DNA of 7,969 nt from Paracoccaceae bacterium (GTDB taxonomy: Bacteria; Pseudomonadota; Alphaproteobacteria; Rhodobacterales; Rhodobacteraceae). Shown piece by piece: positions 1 through 6,857 of this stretch. Numbering within the stretch: position 1 is the first letter of the stretch; each line of letters opens with the position of its first letter. A model generated the notes under the pieces. It made no database searches. It was not told where the DNA came from and worked only from the letters and a program-made list of their open reading frames with translations. Both the position numbers and the translations under genes were made by a program. The stretch spans positions 1-7,969 of the forward strand of contig SKMI01000131.1 of the NCBI GenBank assembly GCA_007121115.1. Reading direction: 5' to 3'.

Positions 1-203
1 GTGTCGACGACCGGTGCCTCGGGCGCGGTCTGCCAGCGCCGGACGGTGGCGCGCAGGTCGGGGCTGGCGGCTTGCAGCGTGACCTCTTGTGCGCCGCCGT
101 CCCCGGCGCTGCCGCCGCCCAGACCCGGTATCAGCCCGAAGGCGGCCACATGCAGCCCCAGCGCCAGGGTGGCGAACCCGGTGAATTCCAGCGCTGGTTT
201 CAT
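1..203 (-). CDS. tonB: TonB-like energy transducer, N-terminal part (cut by window edge)
   Basis: Only the first 67 codons are present; the reading frame runs off the left edge. TonB proteins span the periplasm and pass energy from the ExbB/ExbD motor to outer-membrane receptors. Seen: a short N-terminus and then one hydrophobic helix at about residues 8-28, containing a histidine (His18, in LALGLHVAAF). This matches the position type of the essential TonB membrane histidine (His20 in E. coli), although the serine four residues before it is alanine here. A Gly/Ala/Ser-rich linker (about 28-40) follows. The proline-rich and C-terminal receptor-binding domains would lie outside the window. The ATG overlaps the TGA of the upstream exbD copy by 4 bases (ATGA), and a strong Shine-Dalgarno (GAGGAGGT, plus-strand 210-217) sits 6 bases ahead. 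The call rests mainly on position directly after exbB-exbD-exbD in a receptor operon; a different periplasmic-anchor protein is possible. Confidence 0.75.
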   Translation of the reverse strand, partial: MKPALEFTGFATLALGLHVAAFGLIPGLGGGSAGDGGAQEVTLQAASPDLRATVRRWQTAPEAPVVD

Positions 204-607
204 GGCGCGACCTCCTCGCGCTGCAGCGTGACAAGCCGCAGGTCGGTGATGCCCGCCGCGCCCAGTGCCGCGATCACCTCGGCCAGGCGCGTGGCGGGGG
301 CGGCGGCATCGGCGCGGATTAGCACGCTTTCGGGGCGCGCCGCAGCCACGGCGTCCAGCGCGGCGGCGCCGCGTGCGTCCAGATGTGCCAGCCCGCCTGC
401 TGCGTCGATCCACAGGATTGCCGCGCCGTCCTCGGCCGCGACTTCGGCATCGCGCCCGGTTTCGGGCGGGGTGACCTCGACCGGCGGGGGCGGGGTGATC
501 TGCGCCATGATCAGGAAGAAGATCAGCAGCAGGAACACCACGTTGATCATGGGCAGCAGCGGCTCGCGCGGTGGTGCGGGCAGGCGGGGCGGGGCGGCGC
601 GGATCAT
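200..607 (-). CDS. exbD: ExbD-type biopolymer transport protein, second copy, with Asn in place of the motor Asp
   Basis: 135 aa, normal for ExbD (roughly 130-145). ExbD dimers sit inside an ExbB pentamer and use the proton gradient to drive TonB. Seen: a short Arg/Pro-rich cytoplasmic N-terminus, one membrane helix (about 19-37) and a periplasmic domain (about 45-130) ending in a beta-type segment ITDLRLVTLQ. The helix motif reads PMINVVFLLLIFF. Family members normally have Asp in the slot held here by Asn22 (E. coli Asp25, where substitution abolishes function). The AAC codon is at 544-542. A proline run (TPPPPVEVTPP) follows the helix. The start ATG overlaps the stop of exbD copy 1 by 4 bases, with GGGGAAG as ribosome-binding site 6 bases upstream. 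The reading frame is intact and uses the same codons as its neighbours, so it is not an obvious pseudogene. It may work only as a heteromer with copy 1 or have a structural role. Confidence 0.88.
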   Translation of the reverse strand: MIRAAPPRLPAPPREPLLPMINVVFLLLIFFLIMAQITPPPPVEVTPPETGRDAEVAAEDGAAILWIDAAGGLAHLDARGAAALDAVAAARPESVLIRADAAAPATRLAEVIAALGAAGITDLRLVTLQREEVAP

Positions 608-1002
608 GGCGCTTCCCCGGATTCGGGCAGAAGGATCAGGGTGGTGATGCCCGCGCCTTCCAAAAGGTCGGTCAGATCCGCCATCGCCTGCAGGCTCGCG
701 CCACCTTCGGGGCGCAGGATCACCGGGTCGGTGGGCGCCTCCATCAGCGGGGCCAGCGCCTCGGACAGGTCCTCGGGCGCCACCGGCACGCCGTTGAGGC
801 GCAGATCGCCGCCCGGCGCGAAACCGACCAGCCGGGGCGGGCCGGACCAGTCACCATCGCCGCCCGCGACGGCCAGCGCCAGCGTCGCCTCGGCCCCGAA
901 ACGTGCCACCAGCATGAAGAAGATCAGCAGCAGGAACACCACGTCGATCATCGGCGCAAGGCCGACGCGGCGGCGGCGCGGTGGGGCGGGCAGGGCGATC
1001 AT
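604..1002 (-). CDS. exbD: ExbD-type biopolymer transport protein, first copy, canonical motor Asp
   Basis: 132 aa, full length for ExbD. It is the proton-coupled rotor/peg subunit that works with ExbB to energise TonB in the inner membrane. Seen: a basic N-terminus (PAPPRRRR, 5-12), a single membrane helix (about 17-34) with the motif APMIDVVFLLLIFF carrying the conserved aspartate at residue 20, then a periplasmic domain of about 95 residues with a typical end (GITTLILLPE). I start the gene at the ATG at 1002: it overlaps the exbB stop as ATGA and gives the normal ExbD N-terminus. The open frame extends much further upstream, but that part is a shadow of exbB in another frame. A GGAG lies about 10 bases ahead of the start. 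The gene overlaps exbD copy 2 by 4 bases at its other end. The membrane-helix DNA is nearly identical to that of copy 2. Confidence 0.93.
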   Translation of the reverse strand: MIALPAPPRRRRVGLAPMIDVVFLLLIFFMLVARFGAEATLALAVAGGDGDWSGPPRLVGFAPGGDLRLNGVPVAPEDLSEALAPLMEAPTDPVILRPEGGASLQAMADLTDLLEGAGITTLILLPESGEAP

Positions 1003-1634
1003 GCGGCCTGCTCCGCCGCGCCTGCGCGGGTGAAGACGCGGGTGGCCATGTCCTCGACCTCGGCCTGCACGCGTTCGGCCACGCTGTCGAACGCGCTGAG
1101 CGCGGCGGCCGCCGGGATCGCCACCGCCATGCCCGCCGCGGTGGTCAGGAGCGCCTGCCAGATGCCGCCCGCCAAGGCCGCCGGATCGGCGCGGTTGCCC
1201 GCTTCCTGCAGGGCCTGGAACGCCTCGATCATGCCCAGCACGGTGCCCAGCAGACCGATCAGCGGCGCCACCGTGGCGATGAGTTCCAGCGCCCGCAGGC
1301 CCCGCCGTGTGGCGCGGAGCGCGGCGCGGGCGCTGCGCTCGGTCTCCTCGCGGGCCAGCGACACGGTTAACGCGGGGTCGGTGCAGGCATCCATCGCAGC
1401 GCGCAGCACGCCAGCGCGGACGCCCTGCGTGCGGGCGAGGCGCGCCATGGCGTCCGCGCGCCGCCCCGCCGCCCAGTCGGTCAGCGCTGCATCCTCGCGC
1501 CGCGCCCAGGCGCCCAGCCGCGCCAGGTCCCAGAGCTTCCACAGGATCAGTGCCAGCGTCAGCACCGACAGCGCCGCGATCACCCAGAGCGCCGGGCCGC
1601 CCCGGTCCAGAAAGGCCACCACATCCCCGCTCAT
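999..1634 (-). CDS. exbB: ExbB / MotA-TolQ-ExbB family proton channel protein
   Basis: 211 aa, the short form of the ExbB/TolQ family. It forms the pentameric inner-membrane stator that, with ExbD, converts proton flow into work on TonB. Seen: three membrane helices at about residues 14-34, 115-138 and 156-181, with a large cytoplasmic loop (about 35-113) that includes a charged helix. The two family signatures are present: ATVAPLIGLLGTVLGMIEAF (120-139) in helix 2 and ALLTTAAGMAVAIPAAA (161-177) in helix 3, including the polar threonines that line the pore in ExbB proteins. The ATG overlaps the preceding gene by 4 bases (ATGA), with AGGGGGA about 5 bases upstream. Its position between a B12 binding protein and two exbD genes suggests it is the dedicated motor for the BtuB receptor here rather than a TolQ for cell division, because no tolA, tolB or pal is nearby in the window. 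Confidence 0.93.
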   Translation of the reverse strand: MSGDVVAFLDRGGPALWVIAALSVLTLALILWKLWDLARLGAWARREDAALTDWAAGRRADAMARLARTQGVRAGVLRAAMDACTDPALTVSLAREETERSARAALRATRRGLRALELIATVAPLIGLLGTVLGMIEAFQALQEAGNRADPAALAGGIWQALLTTAAGMAVAIPAAAALSAFDSVAERVQAEVEDMATRVFTRAGAAEQAA

Positions 1635-2416
1635 GCCATCCCCCCTGCCAGCGCCGCGCGCAGCGCGTCAAGCCCATCGGTCAGCGCCGCTGGTCCGGGC
1701 TGCAGGATCAGCGGCGACTTGATCTCATGGATGCGCCCGTCGCGCACCGCCGGAACCGTGCCCCAGCCGTGCCGGGCGGCGATCCGCTCGGGGCGCACCT
1801 TCTTGCCGCACCAGGAGGCAACGATCACCTCGGGTGCTGCCGTCACGACATCCGCCGGTGCGACGATCCGGTCGCGGGCGGCTTTTTCGGCGGCCAGATG
1901 GGCGAAGGCATCGCGCCCGCCCGCAATCTCGATCAGCTCCGACACCCAGCCGATGCCCGAGATCAGCGGCTCGTCCCATTCCTCGAACCACACGCTGGGG
2001 CGGTTCTTGGGGGCATGGGAGGCGACCTCGCCCAGCCGCGCCTCGTATTGCGCGGCCAGTTTCTCGGCGCGTTCAGGCGCGCCCACCAGCGCGCCAAGGG
2101 TGCGGATCATGGCCAGTATCCCGGCGATGTCGCGCTGGTTGAAAGCGTGCACGGCCACGCCCGCGCGGATCAATCCCGCCGCGATCTCGGCCTGCAGGTC
2201 CGAAAACGTCAGCACCAGATCCGGCTCCAGCGCCAGGATCTTGTCCAGATCGGCGGTGGTGAAGGCACCGACGCGCGGCTTTTCGCGCCGCACGCGGGCG
2301 GGGCGGACGGCGTAGCCCGTCACTCCGACGATCCGCGCGTCCTCGCCCAGCAGGTAGAGGGTCTCGACCGTCTCTTCGGTCAGGCAGACGATGCGTTCTG
2401 GTGGGAAGCGTTTCAC
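1631..2416 (-). CDS. BtuF-like cobalamin-binding protein without signal peptide
   Basis: 261 aa, periplasmic-binding-protein fold of the BtuF/FhuD type (TroA-like, Peripla_BP_2 family). Seen: an N-terminal lobe (about 8-92) with RIVCLTEETVETLYLLG and LDKILALEPDLVLTF, a linking helix (about 97-130), and a C-terminal lobe with SVWFEEWDEP (141-150), SGIGWVSELIEIAGG (153-167), SWCGKK (201-206) and LQPGPA (238-243). The Trp-rich WDEP and GIGWVSEL segments resemble proteins annotated as cobalamin-binding. No signal peptide is visible: the chain starts directly at the first strand (KRFPPERIVCL), and the same frame upstream has no ATG and no hydrophobic stretch. It starts with GTG overlapping the btuD stop (GTGA), with GAGGTG as ribosome-binding site. 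It is therefore probably cytoplasmic, unlike the btuF product of the same operon. The role is unknown: receiving or retaining corrinoid after import is one idea (inference). A cryptic export route is possible. Confidence 0.85.
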   Translation of the reverse strand: MKRFPPERIVCLTEETVETLYLLGEDARIVGVTGYAVRPARVRREKPRVGAFTTADLDKILALEPDLVLTFSDLQAEIAAGLIRAGVAVHAFNQRDIAGILAMIRTLGALVGAPERAEKLAAQYEARLGEVASHAPKNRPSVWFEEWDEPLISGIGWVSELIEIAGGRDAFAHLAAEKAARDRIVAPADVVTAAPEVIVASWCGKKVRPERIAARHGWGTVPAVRDGRIHEIKSPLILQPGPAALTDGLDALRAALAGGMA

Positions 2417-3165
2417 CGGATCACCTCGAGCGGTTGGCAGACGGGGCCGTGCGGGGTCTGGGCGACATGGGCGGTAATGTGAAAGACCTCGGCCAGCAGC
2501 GCAGGGGTCAGCGCCTGTGCGGGCGGGCCGTCGGCGGCCACGCGGCCATGATGCAGCGCGATGATCCGGGTGCAGTGACGCGCCGCCAGACCGAGGTCAT
2601 GGAGCGAAGCGACGACGCTGCGGCCCGCGCGCGCCTCGGCCGCGAAGGCGTGCATGAGCGTGATCTGATGCGCGGGGTCGAGGCCCGCCGCAGGTTCGTC
2701 GGCCAGGATCAGCGGCGTGTCCTGCGCCAGCACGCGGGCGATCAGGACGCGCGCCTGCTCGCCGCCCGAAAGCGCGTTGGCGGCGCGGGTGCGGAAGCTT
2801 TCCAGCCCCATGCGGGCGATGGCGGCGTCGATGGCGTTGCGATCGGCGGGGGCCAGGTGCGCGCCGCGGGGCAGGTGCGGCAGGCGGCCCAGCGCGATCA
2901 GGGTTTCCACCGCCACCGGCCAGGCGATCTCGCGCGATTGCGGCATCCAGGCGACCGTGCGGGCGCGGGTCTGCGCGGGCATGGCGGCGAGCGAGGACTC
3001 CCCGGTGTGGGGCAGCAGGCCAAGGGCGGCGCGCATCAGCGTGGTCTTGCCCGCGCCGTTGGGGCCGATCAGGCCCACGAACTCGCCCGGCCCCACGCTG
3101 AGCGAGACGCCGTCGATCACCGTGCAGGGGCCGCGCGCGACCGAGAGGTTCTCGACCGTCAGCAT
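2413..3165 (-). CDS. btuD: ABC transporter ATP-binding protein, cobalamin importer (BtuD)
   Basis: 250 aa, typical of BtuD/FhuC ATPases. It powers corrinoid import through the BtuC dimer on the cytoplasmic face. All catalytic motifs are seen: Walker A GPNGAGKTT (34-42), Q-loop at Gln76 (MPQ), ABC signature LSGGEQ (132-137), Walker B LILADEP (152-158) with catalytic Glu157, D-loop GLD (161-163), and H-loop His189 (SLHD). The C-terminal HHGRVAADGPP segment is usual for the family. I start it at the ATG at 3165, which shares one base with the btuC stop (TGATG) and has GGAGGGG 5 bases upstream. The frame stays open far upstream, but that part is a shadow of btuC. Specificity for B12 rather than a siderophore comes from the riboswitch and neighbours, not from the ATPase sequence itself. 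Confidence 0.93.
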   Translation of the reverse strand: MLTVENLSVARGPCTVIDGVSLSVGPGEFVGLIGPNGAGKTTLMRAALGLLPHTGESSLAAMPAQTRARTVAWMPQSREIAWPVAVETLIALGRLPHLPRGAHLAPADRNAIDAAIARMGLESFRTRAANALSGGEQARVLIARVLAQDTPLILADEPAAGLDPAHQITLMHAFAAEARAGRSVVASLHDLGLAARHCTRIIALHHGRVAADGPPAQALTPALLAEVFHITAHVAQTPHGPVCQPLEVIR

Positions 3166-4157
3166 CACAGCCCCTCCGCCCGCGTGCGATAGATCAGGTG
3201 CAGGAACAAGGGCGCCCCGACCAGCGCCGTGACCACGCCGAGCTTCAGGTCGCGCTCCGGCAGCACCAGCCGCACCGCCACGTCCGCCGCCAGCAGCATC
3301 GCCGCGCCCCCCAGCGCCGAGGCCGGGAGCAGCGCCGAGGGGCGCGCGCCGACGAAGGGGCGCAGGATATGCGGTACCACCAGCCCCACGAAGCCGATGG
3401 CCCCCGCGACAGCAGTCCCCGCGCCGACCACGCAGGCGGTGCCCGCGACCAGCATCAGCCGCAGCCGGGTGAGCGAAATGCCCAGGGTTTCCGCCGCATC
3501 CTCGCCCAGCGTCAGCGCGTCCAGCCCCCGGCCCAGCCCCGCCAGCAGTGCCCAGCCCACCACCATCAGCGGCAGCGCGAGCCACACATGGGTCATGGAG
3601 CGGTCCACCAGCGAGCCCATCATCCAGAACATGATCTCGGCCGCTGCAAATGGGTTGGGCGAGAGGTTCAGGACCAGCGCCGTCAGCGCCCCCGCCAAGG
3701 CCGAAACCGCGATCCCGGCCAGGATCAGTGTCAGCGACCCGCCGCGCGGGCCTGCCAGCGCCAAGAGCAGCGCCACCGCGCCCGCTGCCCCCGCCAGCGC
3801 CGCCAGCGGCAGCCCCAGCGCGAAGCTGGCGGCAAGCCCCGTCTGCAGCGCGATCACCGCGCCCAGCGCGGCCGAGCCCGAGACCCCGATCAGCCCCGGT
3901 TCGGCCAGCGGGTTGCGCAGGTAGCCCTGCATCGCCGCCCCCGCCAACCCCAGCGAGGCGCCGATCATCACCGCCAGAAGCGCGCGCGGCAGGCGGATTT
4001 CGCGCATCACCAGCGCCTCGGCCGTGGCGTCGCCGCGCAAGAGTGCCGCCAGCGCCTGCGCGGGTGCGATTCCGGCGGGGCCGATCAGCAGCGACGCTGC
4101 GAAGAGCGCCCCCACCAGCGCCAGCAGCGCGGCCATCAGGGCGCGGTGGTCCCTCAT
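3165..4157 (-). CDS. btuC: FecCD-family permease, cobalamin ABC importer (BtuC)
   Basis: 330 aa, standard for the BtuC/FecCD permease family, which forms a homodimer with ten helices per subunit. Seen: an almost continuous run of hydrophobic helices; the family segment from MREIRLPRALLAVMIGASLG (51-70) through AGAAMQGYLRNPLAEPG (72-88) to GVSGSAALGA (91-100); the cytoplasmic coupling loop LTLGEDAAETLGI (216-228); GFVGLVVPHILR (255-266); and the C-terminal LGVVTALVGAPLFLHLI (316-332 region, ending at residue 330). I start at the ATG at 4157, where it overlaps the btuF stop as ATGA and is preceded by AGGAGGT about 3 bases away; this gives the normal short N-terminus before helix 1. The longer open frame upstream is a btuF shadow. 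Next to btuD (1-base overlap) it makes the membrane part of the importer. Families for iron siderophores look very similar, so specificity is taken from context. Confidence 0.93.
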   Translation of the reverse strand: MRDHRALMAALLALVGALFAASLLIGPAGIAPAQALAALLRGDATAEALVMREIRLPRALLAVMIGASLGLAGAAMQGYLRNPLAEPGLIGVSGSAALGAVIALQTGLAASFALGLPLAALAGAAGAVALLLALAGPRGGSLTLILAGIAVSALAGALTALVLNLSPNPFAAAEIMFWMMGSLVDRSMTHVWLALPLMVVGWALLAGLGRGLDALTLGEDAAETLGISLTRLRLMLVAGTACVVGAGTAVAGAIGFVGLVVPHILRPFVGARPSALLPASALGGAAMLLAADVAVRLVLPERDLKLGVVTALVGAPLFLHLIYRTRAEGL

Positions 4158-4996
4158 TCGACCTCCTGCGCGGCGTTCCGCAGCCGCGCGGCGGCGCGCA
4201 GCACATGGGGGGTGCCGCAGGTCCAGTCGCTGTCGGCCAGCAGCGCGTGGCGCCCCGGCCCGGCCAGCGCGCGGGCGGCAGGGTGGCGCAGCACCTCTTC
4301 GGCGCGCGAGGCGCCGGGGTAGGGCTCGGCGCTGATGACCATGTCCGGGGCCAGCATCACCATCTCCTCCAGCGGCAGGAAGCCGCCGCCCGCGATCCCC
4401 GCCTCGGCGGCCAGGTTCGACAGCCCCGCGAGCGTCAGGATCTGGTCGGCCATGGAGCCGGTGCCCGAAGTGTAGTTGTTGGGGCTGTGCAGCACCGCGC
4501 GGGGGCCGGGTGTGTCGCGCGCCGCAGCGCGCAGCGCCTCCAGTTCGTTCACATAGGTCTCGGCCATCGCATCCGCTTCGGCCTCGCGCCCCAGCGCTGC
4601 GCCGGTGGCGCGTAGGGCGTCTGGCACCGCGTCCAGTGTGCGCACATCCGGGATCACCGTGACCGCGATGCCCAGCCGCCGCAGCATCGCCACGGTATGC
4701 GCGGGTGTCCACGGCCCCGCCAGCACCAGATCGGGGGCAAGCGCATGCACCTCCTCGGCCTGCGCCCGGTTGCGGTGCAGGCCATGCGTCGCTTCGGCCA
4801 TGACCGACACATGCGGGTCGGCAGCGACATGGGTGACCGAGACCAGTTGCCCGGGCGCGGCCAGCATCAGCGCGAACTGGTCTGCGCACAGGTTGACCGA
4901 GACCACCCTTTCGGGTGGCCCCGATGCCGCAGCGCTGGCCCCGAGAGAAAGGACCAGCGCCGCCGCCAGTGCCCTAGAACCGCCGCGCAAGCCCAA
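4154..4996 (-). CDS. btuF: Periplasmic corrinoid-binding protein (BtuF-type)
   Basis: 280 aa with signal peptide. It captures B12 that BtuB has let into the periplasm and hands it to BtuCD. Seen: basic start and hydrophobic core (about 4-22) with an Ala-rich likely cleavage site near ASAAASG (20-26); first lobe with VVSVNLCADQ (31-40) and EEVHALAPDLVLAGPW (81-96); linking helix about 122-160; second lobe with SPNNYTSGTG (171-180), MADQILTLAG (182-191), GGGFLPLEEM (203-212) and DSDWTCGTP (255-263). The fold is Peripla_BP_2. The start is a TTG 23 bases inside the end of btuB. No ATG precedes it in frame nearby, and the next candidate is TTG at codon 3 (4990); either keeps the signal peptide. 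The ribosome-binding site is weak (GGGCGGTG), so the start is uncertain and translation probably depends on ribosomes finishing btuB. The VNLCADQ subtype also serves other metal chelates, so the B12 assignment rests on the riboswitch, btuB and btuCD. Confidence 0.88.
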   Translation of the reverse strand: MGLRGGSRALAAALVLSLGASAAASGPPERVVSVNLCADQFALMLAAPGQLVSVTHVAADPHVSVMAEATHGLHRNRAQAEEVHALAPDLVLAGPWTPAHTVAMLRRLGIAVTVIPDVRTLDAVPDALRATGAALGREAEADAMAETYVNELEALRAAARDTPGPRAVLHSPNNYTSGTGSMADQILTLAGLSNLAAEAGIAGGGFLPLEEMVMLAPDMVISAEPYPGASRAEEVLRHPAARALAGPGRHALLADSDWTCGTPHVLRAAARLRNAAQEVE

Positions 4997-6857
4997 GATA
5001 CACCGCCCGGTCCGAGGTGCCGTAGGTATCGACCAGCTGATATTGCCGGTCGAACACGTTATCCACGCGCAGGGTCATGTCGGTCATGGCGTCGATTTCA
5101 TAGCTGACCGAGGCGTTGACCACCGCAAAGGACGGCATCGGTGCCGCACCGTTCTGGTTCAGGCGGTCGGACTGGAATTGCAGGTTCCCATGCGCGCGCC
5201 AGCGGTCAGCGAAACGCGCGTCCACACTCAGACCCACATCATGGCGCGGCACCCGGCCTATGCGCTGCGCCTCGTTCGGACCGGCGGTGATGACGGCATT
5301 GGTGTAGGTATAGCTGGCGCCCAGTTCCACGCCGTCGCCTAGAGGGGCGGAGAGTTCCAGTTCCAGACCAGAGCGGCGAGTGGCCTCGATGTTCAAAGAC
5401 CCGAAGGTTCCCGACTCTTCGTCAAAAGCGAAGGCAATCTCGTCACGCGCGGTCAGATAGAACACGGTTCCCGACAACCGTGCACCATTTGCAAAGGCGT
5501 AATCGGCCCCAATTTCCGCACTGCGGCTCGTCTCGGGCTGCAAGTCCGGGTTGTTGAAAGCCCCGAAGCGCTGGGGCATGTCCGGGGTGTTATACCCTGT
5601 TGAGGCCACGCCGCGCAGTGTCAGCTCCGGGGTCAGCCGCCACGCGGCCGCGACCCGGCCCGTAGTGCGCCCGCCAAAGTTCGAATGCCGGTCGTGGCGC
5701 ACAATGGCCGACAGGTCCAACGCATCCGAAGGGGCGTAAAGCGCCTCGGCATAGGCACCCCAGCGGCTCTCGGTCACATTGAAGGTCGGCTCATCCTCAT
5801 CGGCATCTTGCTGCCGTCCGCTTTCACGCTCGTAATCCAGTCCGTAGTTCAGTGTCACCATGTCGCCGAGCGGGCTGGACCCGACATAGCTGGCACCGAT
5901 TCGGCGCCCCTGCCAGTCGATGACACCCTGATCATCATCGGTTGTTCTGTCGGTGTTGAAGAACGTCACGTCCATGACATGCCGGTGCGCGCCCAGTTCG
6001 TATTCGCCAAAGGCGCGCAAACCGACTTCGCGGCGCCAGCCGACGTTATCCGCATCGACCGGCTCCAACAGGCCCAGTTCGGGATCGAATTCGAAATCGT
6101 CATATTCCCTGCGTGAGCGCTGGGCAAAGGCCGAGCCGCCGATGGTGAAGGTGTCGGTCAGCGCGTGCCGCCCGCTGACGCTCAGTCGCGTGGCGCGGAA
6201 CCCGTCCGGGTCGGTGGCGCCCTCGTTCTCGTCGAAGGCCGAGAAGCCGCGAGTCTGGAGCCGGGTCAGGTTGAAGTGCAACGCGCCCGCCTCGGTCACG
6301 TTGCTGAAGCCCAGTGCGCTGTTGAAGGTCCGGTAGCTGCCCAGTTCGACGAAGCTGCGCCCGGAAAAGCCTTCCTCGGTTGCCTGCCGCGAGGTGATGT
6401 TGATCACACCCCCCACCGCACCCGCGCCGAACCGCGCGGATTGCGAGCCGCGCAGCACCTCGATCCGGCCGATATCGCCGGTGGTCAGCGTGCCCGGGTT
6501 TGGCACCCCGTTCACGTTCGAGGGATCGTCGATCCGGACCCCGTCGACATAGATGCTGGTATAGCGCTGATGCGCACCGCGGATGCGGATATCCGCGACC
6601 GCGCCGATGGGACCGGATTGCACCACGCCGACCCCGGGCAGGCGGCCGAGGAAGGTCGTCAACGCCTGGTCGCCGGCGGCGCGCAGGTCGTCCTCGGTGA
6701 TGACGGTGACATTGGCGCCGGTGCTGGCGGTGTCGGTGGGGGTCAGGGCGTAGAAGAACACCACTTCGTCCAGATCGACGGCCTGCTGGCCCAGGGCGGG
6801 GGTGGAGAGCGCCAGCGCGCTGGCGGACAGGAAAAGGGCAAGGGATCGGTGGTGCAT
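4974..6857 (-). CDS. btuB: TonB-dependent outer-membrane cobalamin receptor (BtuB)
   Basis: 627 aa, close to E. coli BtuB. It binds B12 at the cell surface and admits it when pulled by TonB. Seen: signal peptide 1-23 (HHRSLALFLSASALALS core, cut after ALG), then a TonB box DLDEVVFF (28-35); plug domain about 45-160 with ITEDDLRAAG, LPGVGVV, DIRIRGAHQRYTSIYVDGVR and IEVLRGSQSARFGAGAVGG; then a beta-barrel ending in Arg-Phe, the usual outer-membrane C-terminus. The acidic loop DENEGATDPDGF (209-220), followed by EYDD (251-254), resembles the calcium-binding loops of E. coli BtuB (inference). I chose the ATG at 6857 because it gives a compact signal peptide; an in-frame ATG at 6914 would add 19 residues rich in Pro and Arg. 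Neither start has a strong ribosome-binding site. The gene lies behind a cobalamin riboswitch, so expression should fall when B12 is plentiful. GC is a little lower than in the downstream genes. Confidence 0.95.
   Translation of the reverse strand: MHHRSLALFLSASALALSTPALGQQAVDLDEVVFFYALTPTDTASTGANVTVITEDDLRAAGDQALTTFLGRLPGVGVVQSGPIGAVADIRIRGAHQRYTSIYVDGVRIDDPSNVNGVPNPGTLTTGDIGRIEVLRGSQSARFGAGAVGGVINITSRQATEEGFSGRSFVELGSYRTFNSALGFSNVTEAGALHFNLTRLQTRGFSAFDENEGATDPDGFRATRLSVSGRHALTDTFTIGGSAFAQRSRREYDDFEFDPELGLLEPVDADNVGWRREVGLRAFGEYELGAHRHVMDVTFFNTDRTTDDDQGVIDWQGRRIGASYVGSSPLGDMVTLNYGLDYERESGRQQDADEDEPTFNVTESRWGAYAEALYAPSDALDLSAIVRHDRHSNFGGRTTGRVAAAWRLTPELTLRGVASTGYNTPDMPQRFGAFNNPDLQPETSRSAEIGADYAFANGARLSGTVFYLTARDEIAFAFDEESGTFGSLNIEATRRSGLELELSAPLGDGVELGASYTYTNAVITAGPNEAQRIGRVPRHDVGLSVDARFADRWRAHGNLQFQSDRLNQNGAAPMPSFAVVNASVSYEIDAMTDMTLRVDNVFDRQYQLVDTYGTSDRAVYLGLARRF

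Noticed and set aside
999..1634. TolQ-TolR of the Tol-Pal system
   Set aside because: No TolA, TolB or Pal in the window; two ExbD-type genes and a TonB-like N-terminus follow, all coupled to btu genes.
2401..4615. Long plus-strand frames opposite btuD, btuC and btuF
   Set aside because: Arg/Gln/Pro/Ala-rich translations without motifs; they arise from high GC opposite well-supported genes.
3165..4889. Very long minus-strand frame suggesting a fused BtuF-BtuC protein
   Set aside because: The upstream half is a shadow of btuF; the permease has its own ATG with AGGAGGT and ATGA coupling at 4157.
2413..6857. Iron-siderophore uptake instead of B12
   Set aside because: FecCD/FhuC-type components look alike, but the cobalamin riboswitch, BtuB-like receptor with calcium-loop motif and WDEP-type binding protein favour corrinoid uptake; no siderophore genes or Fur-like site were seen.
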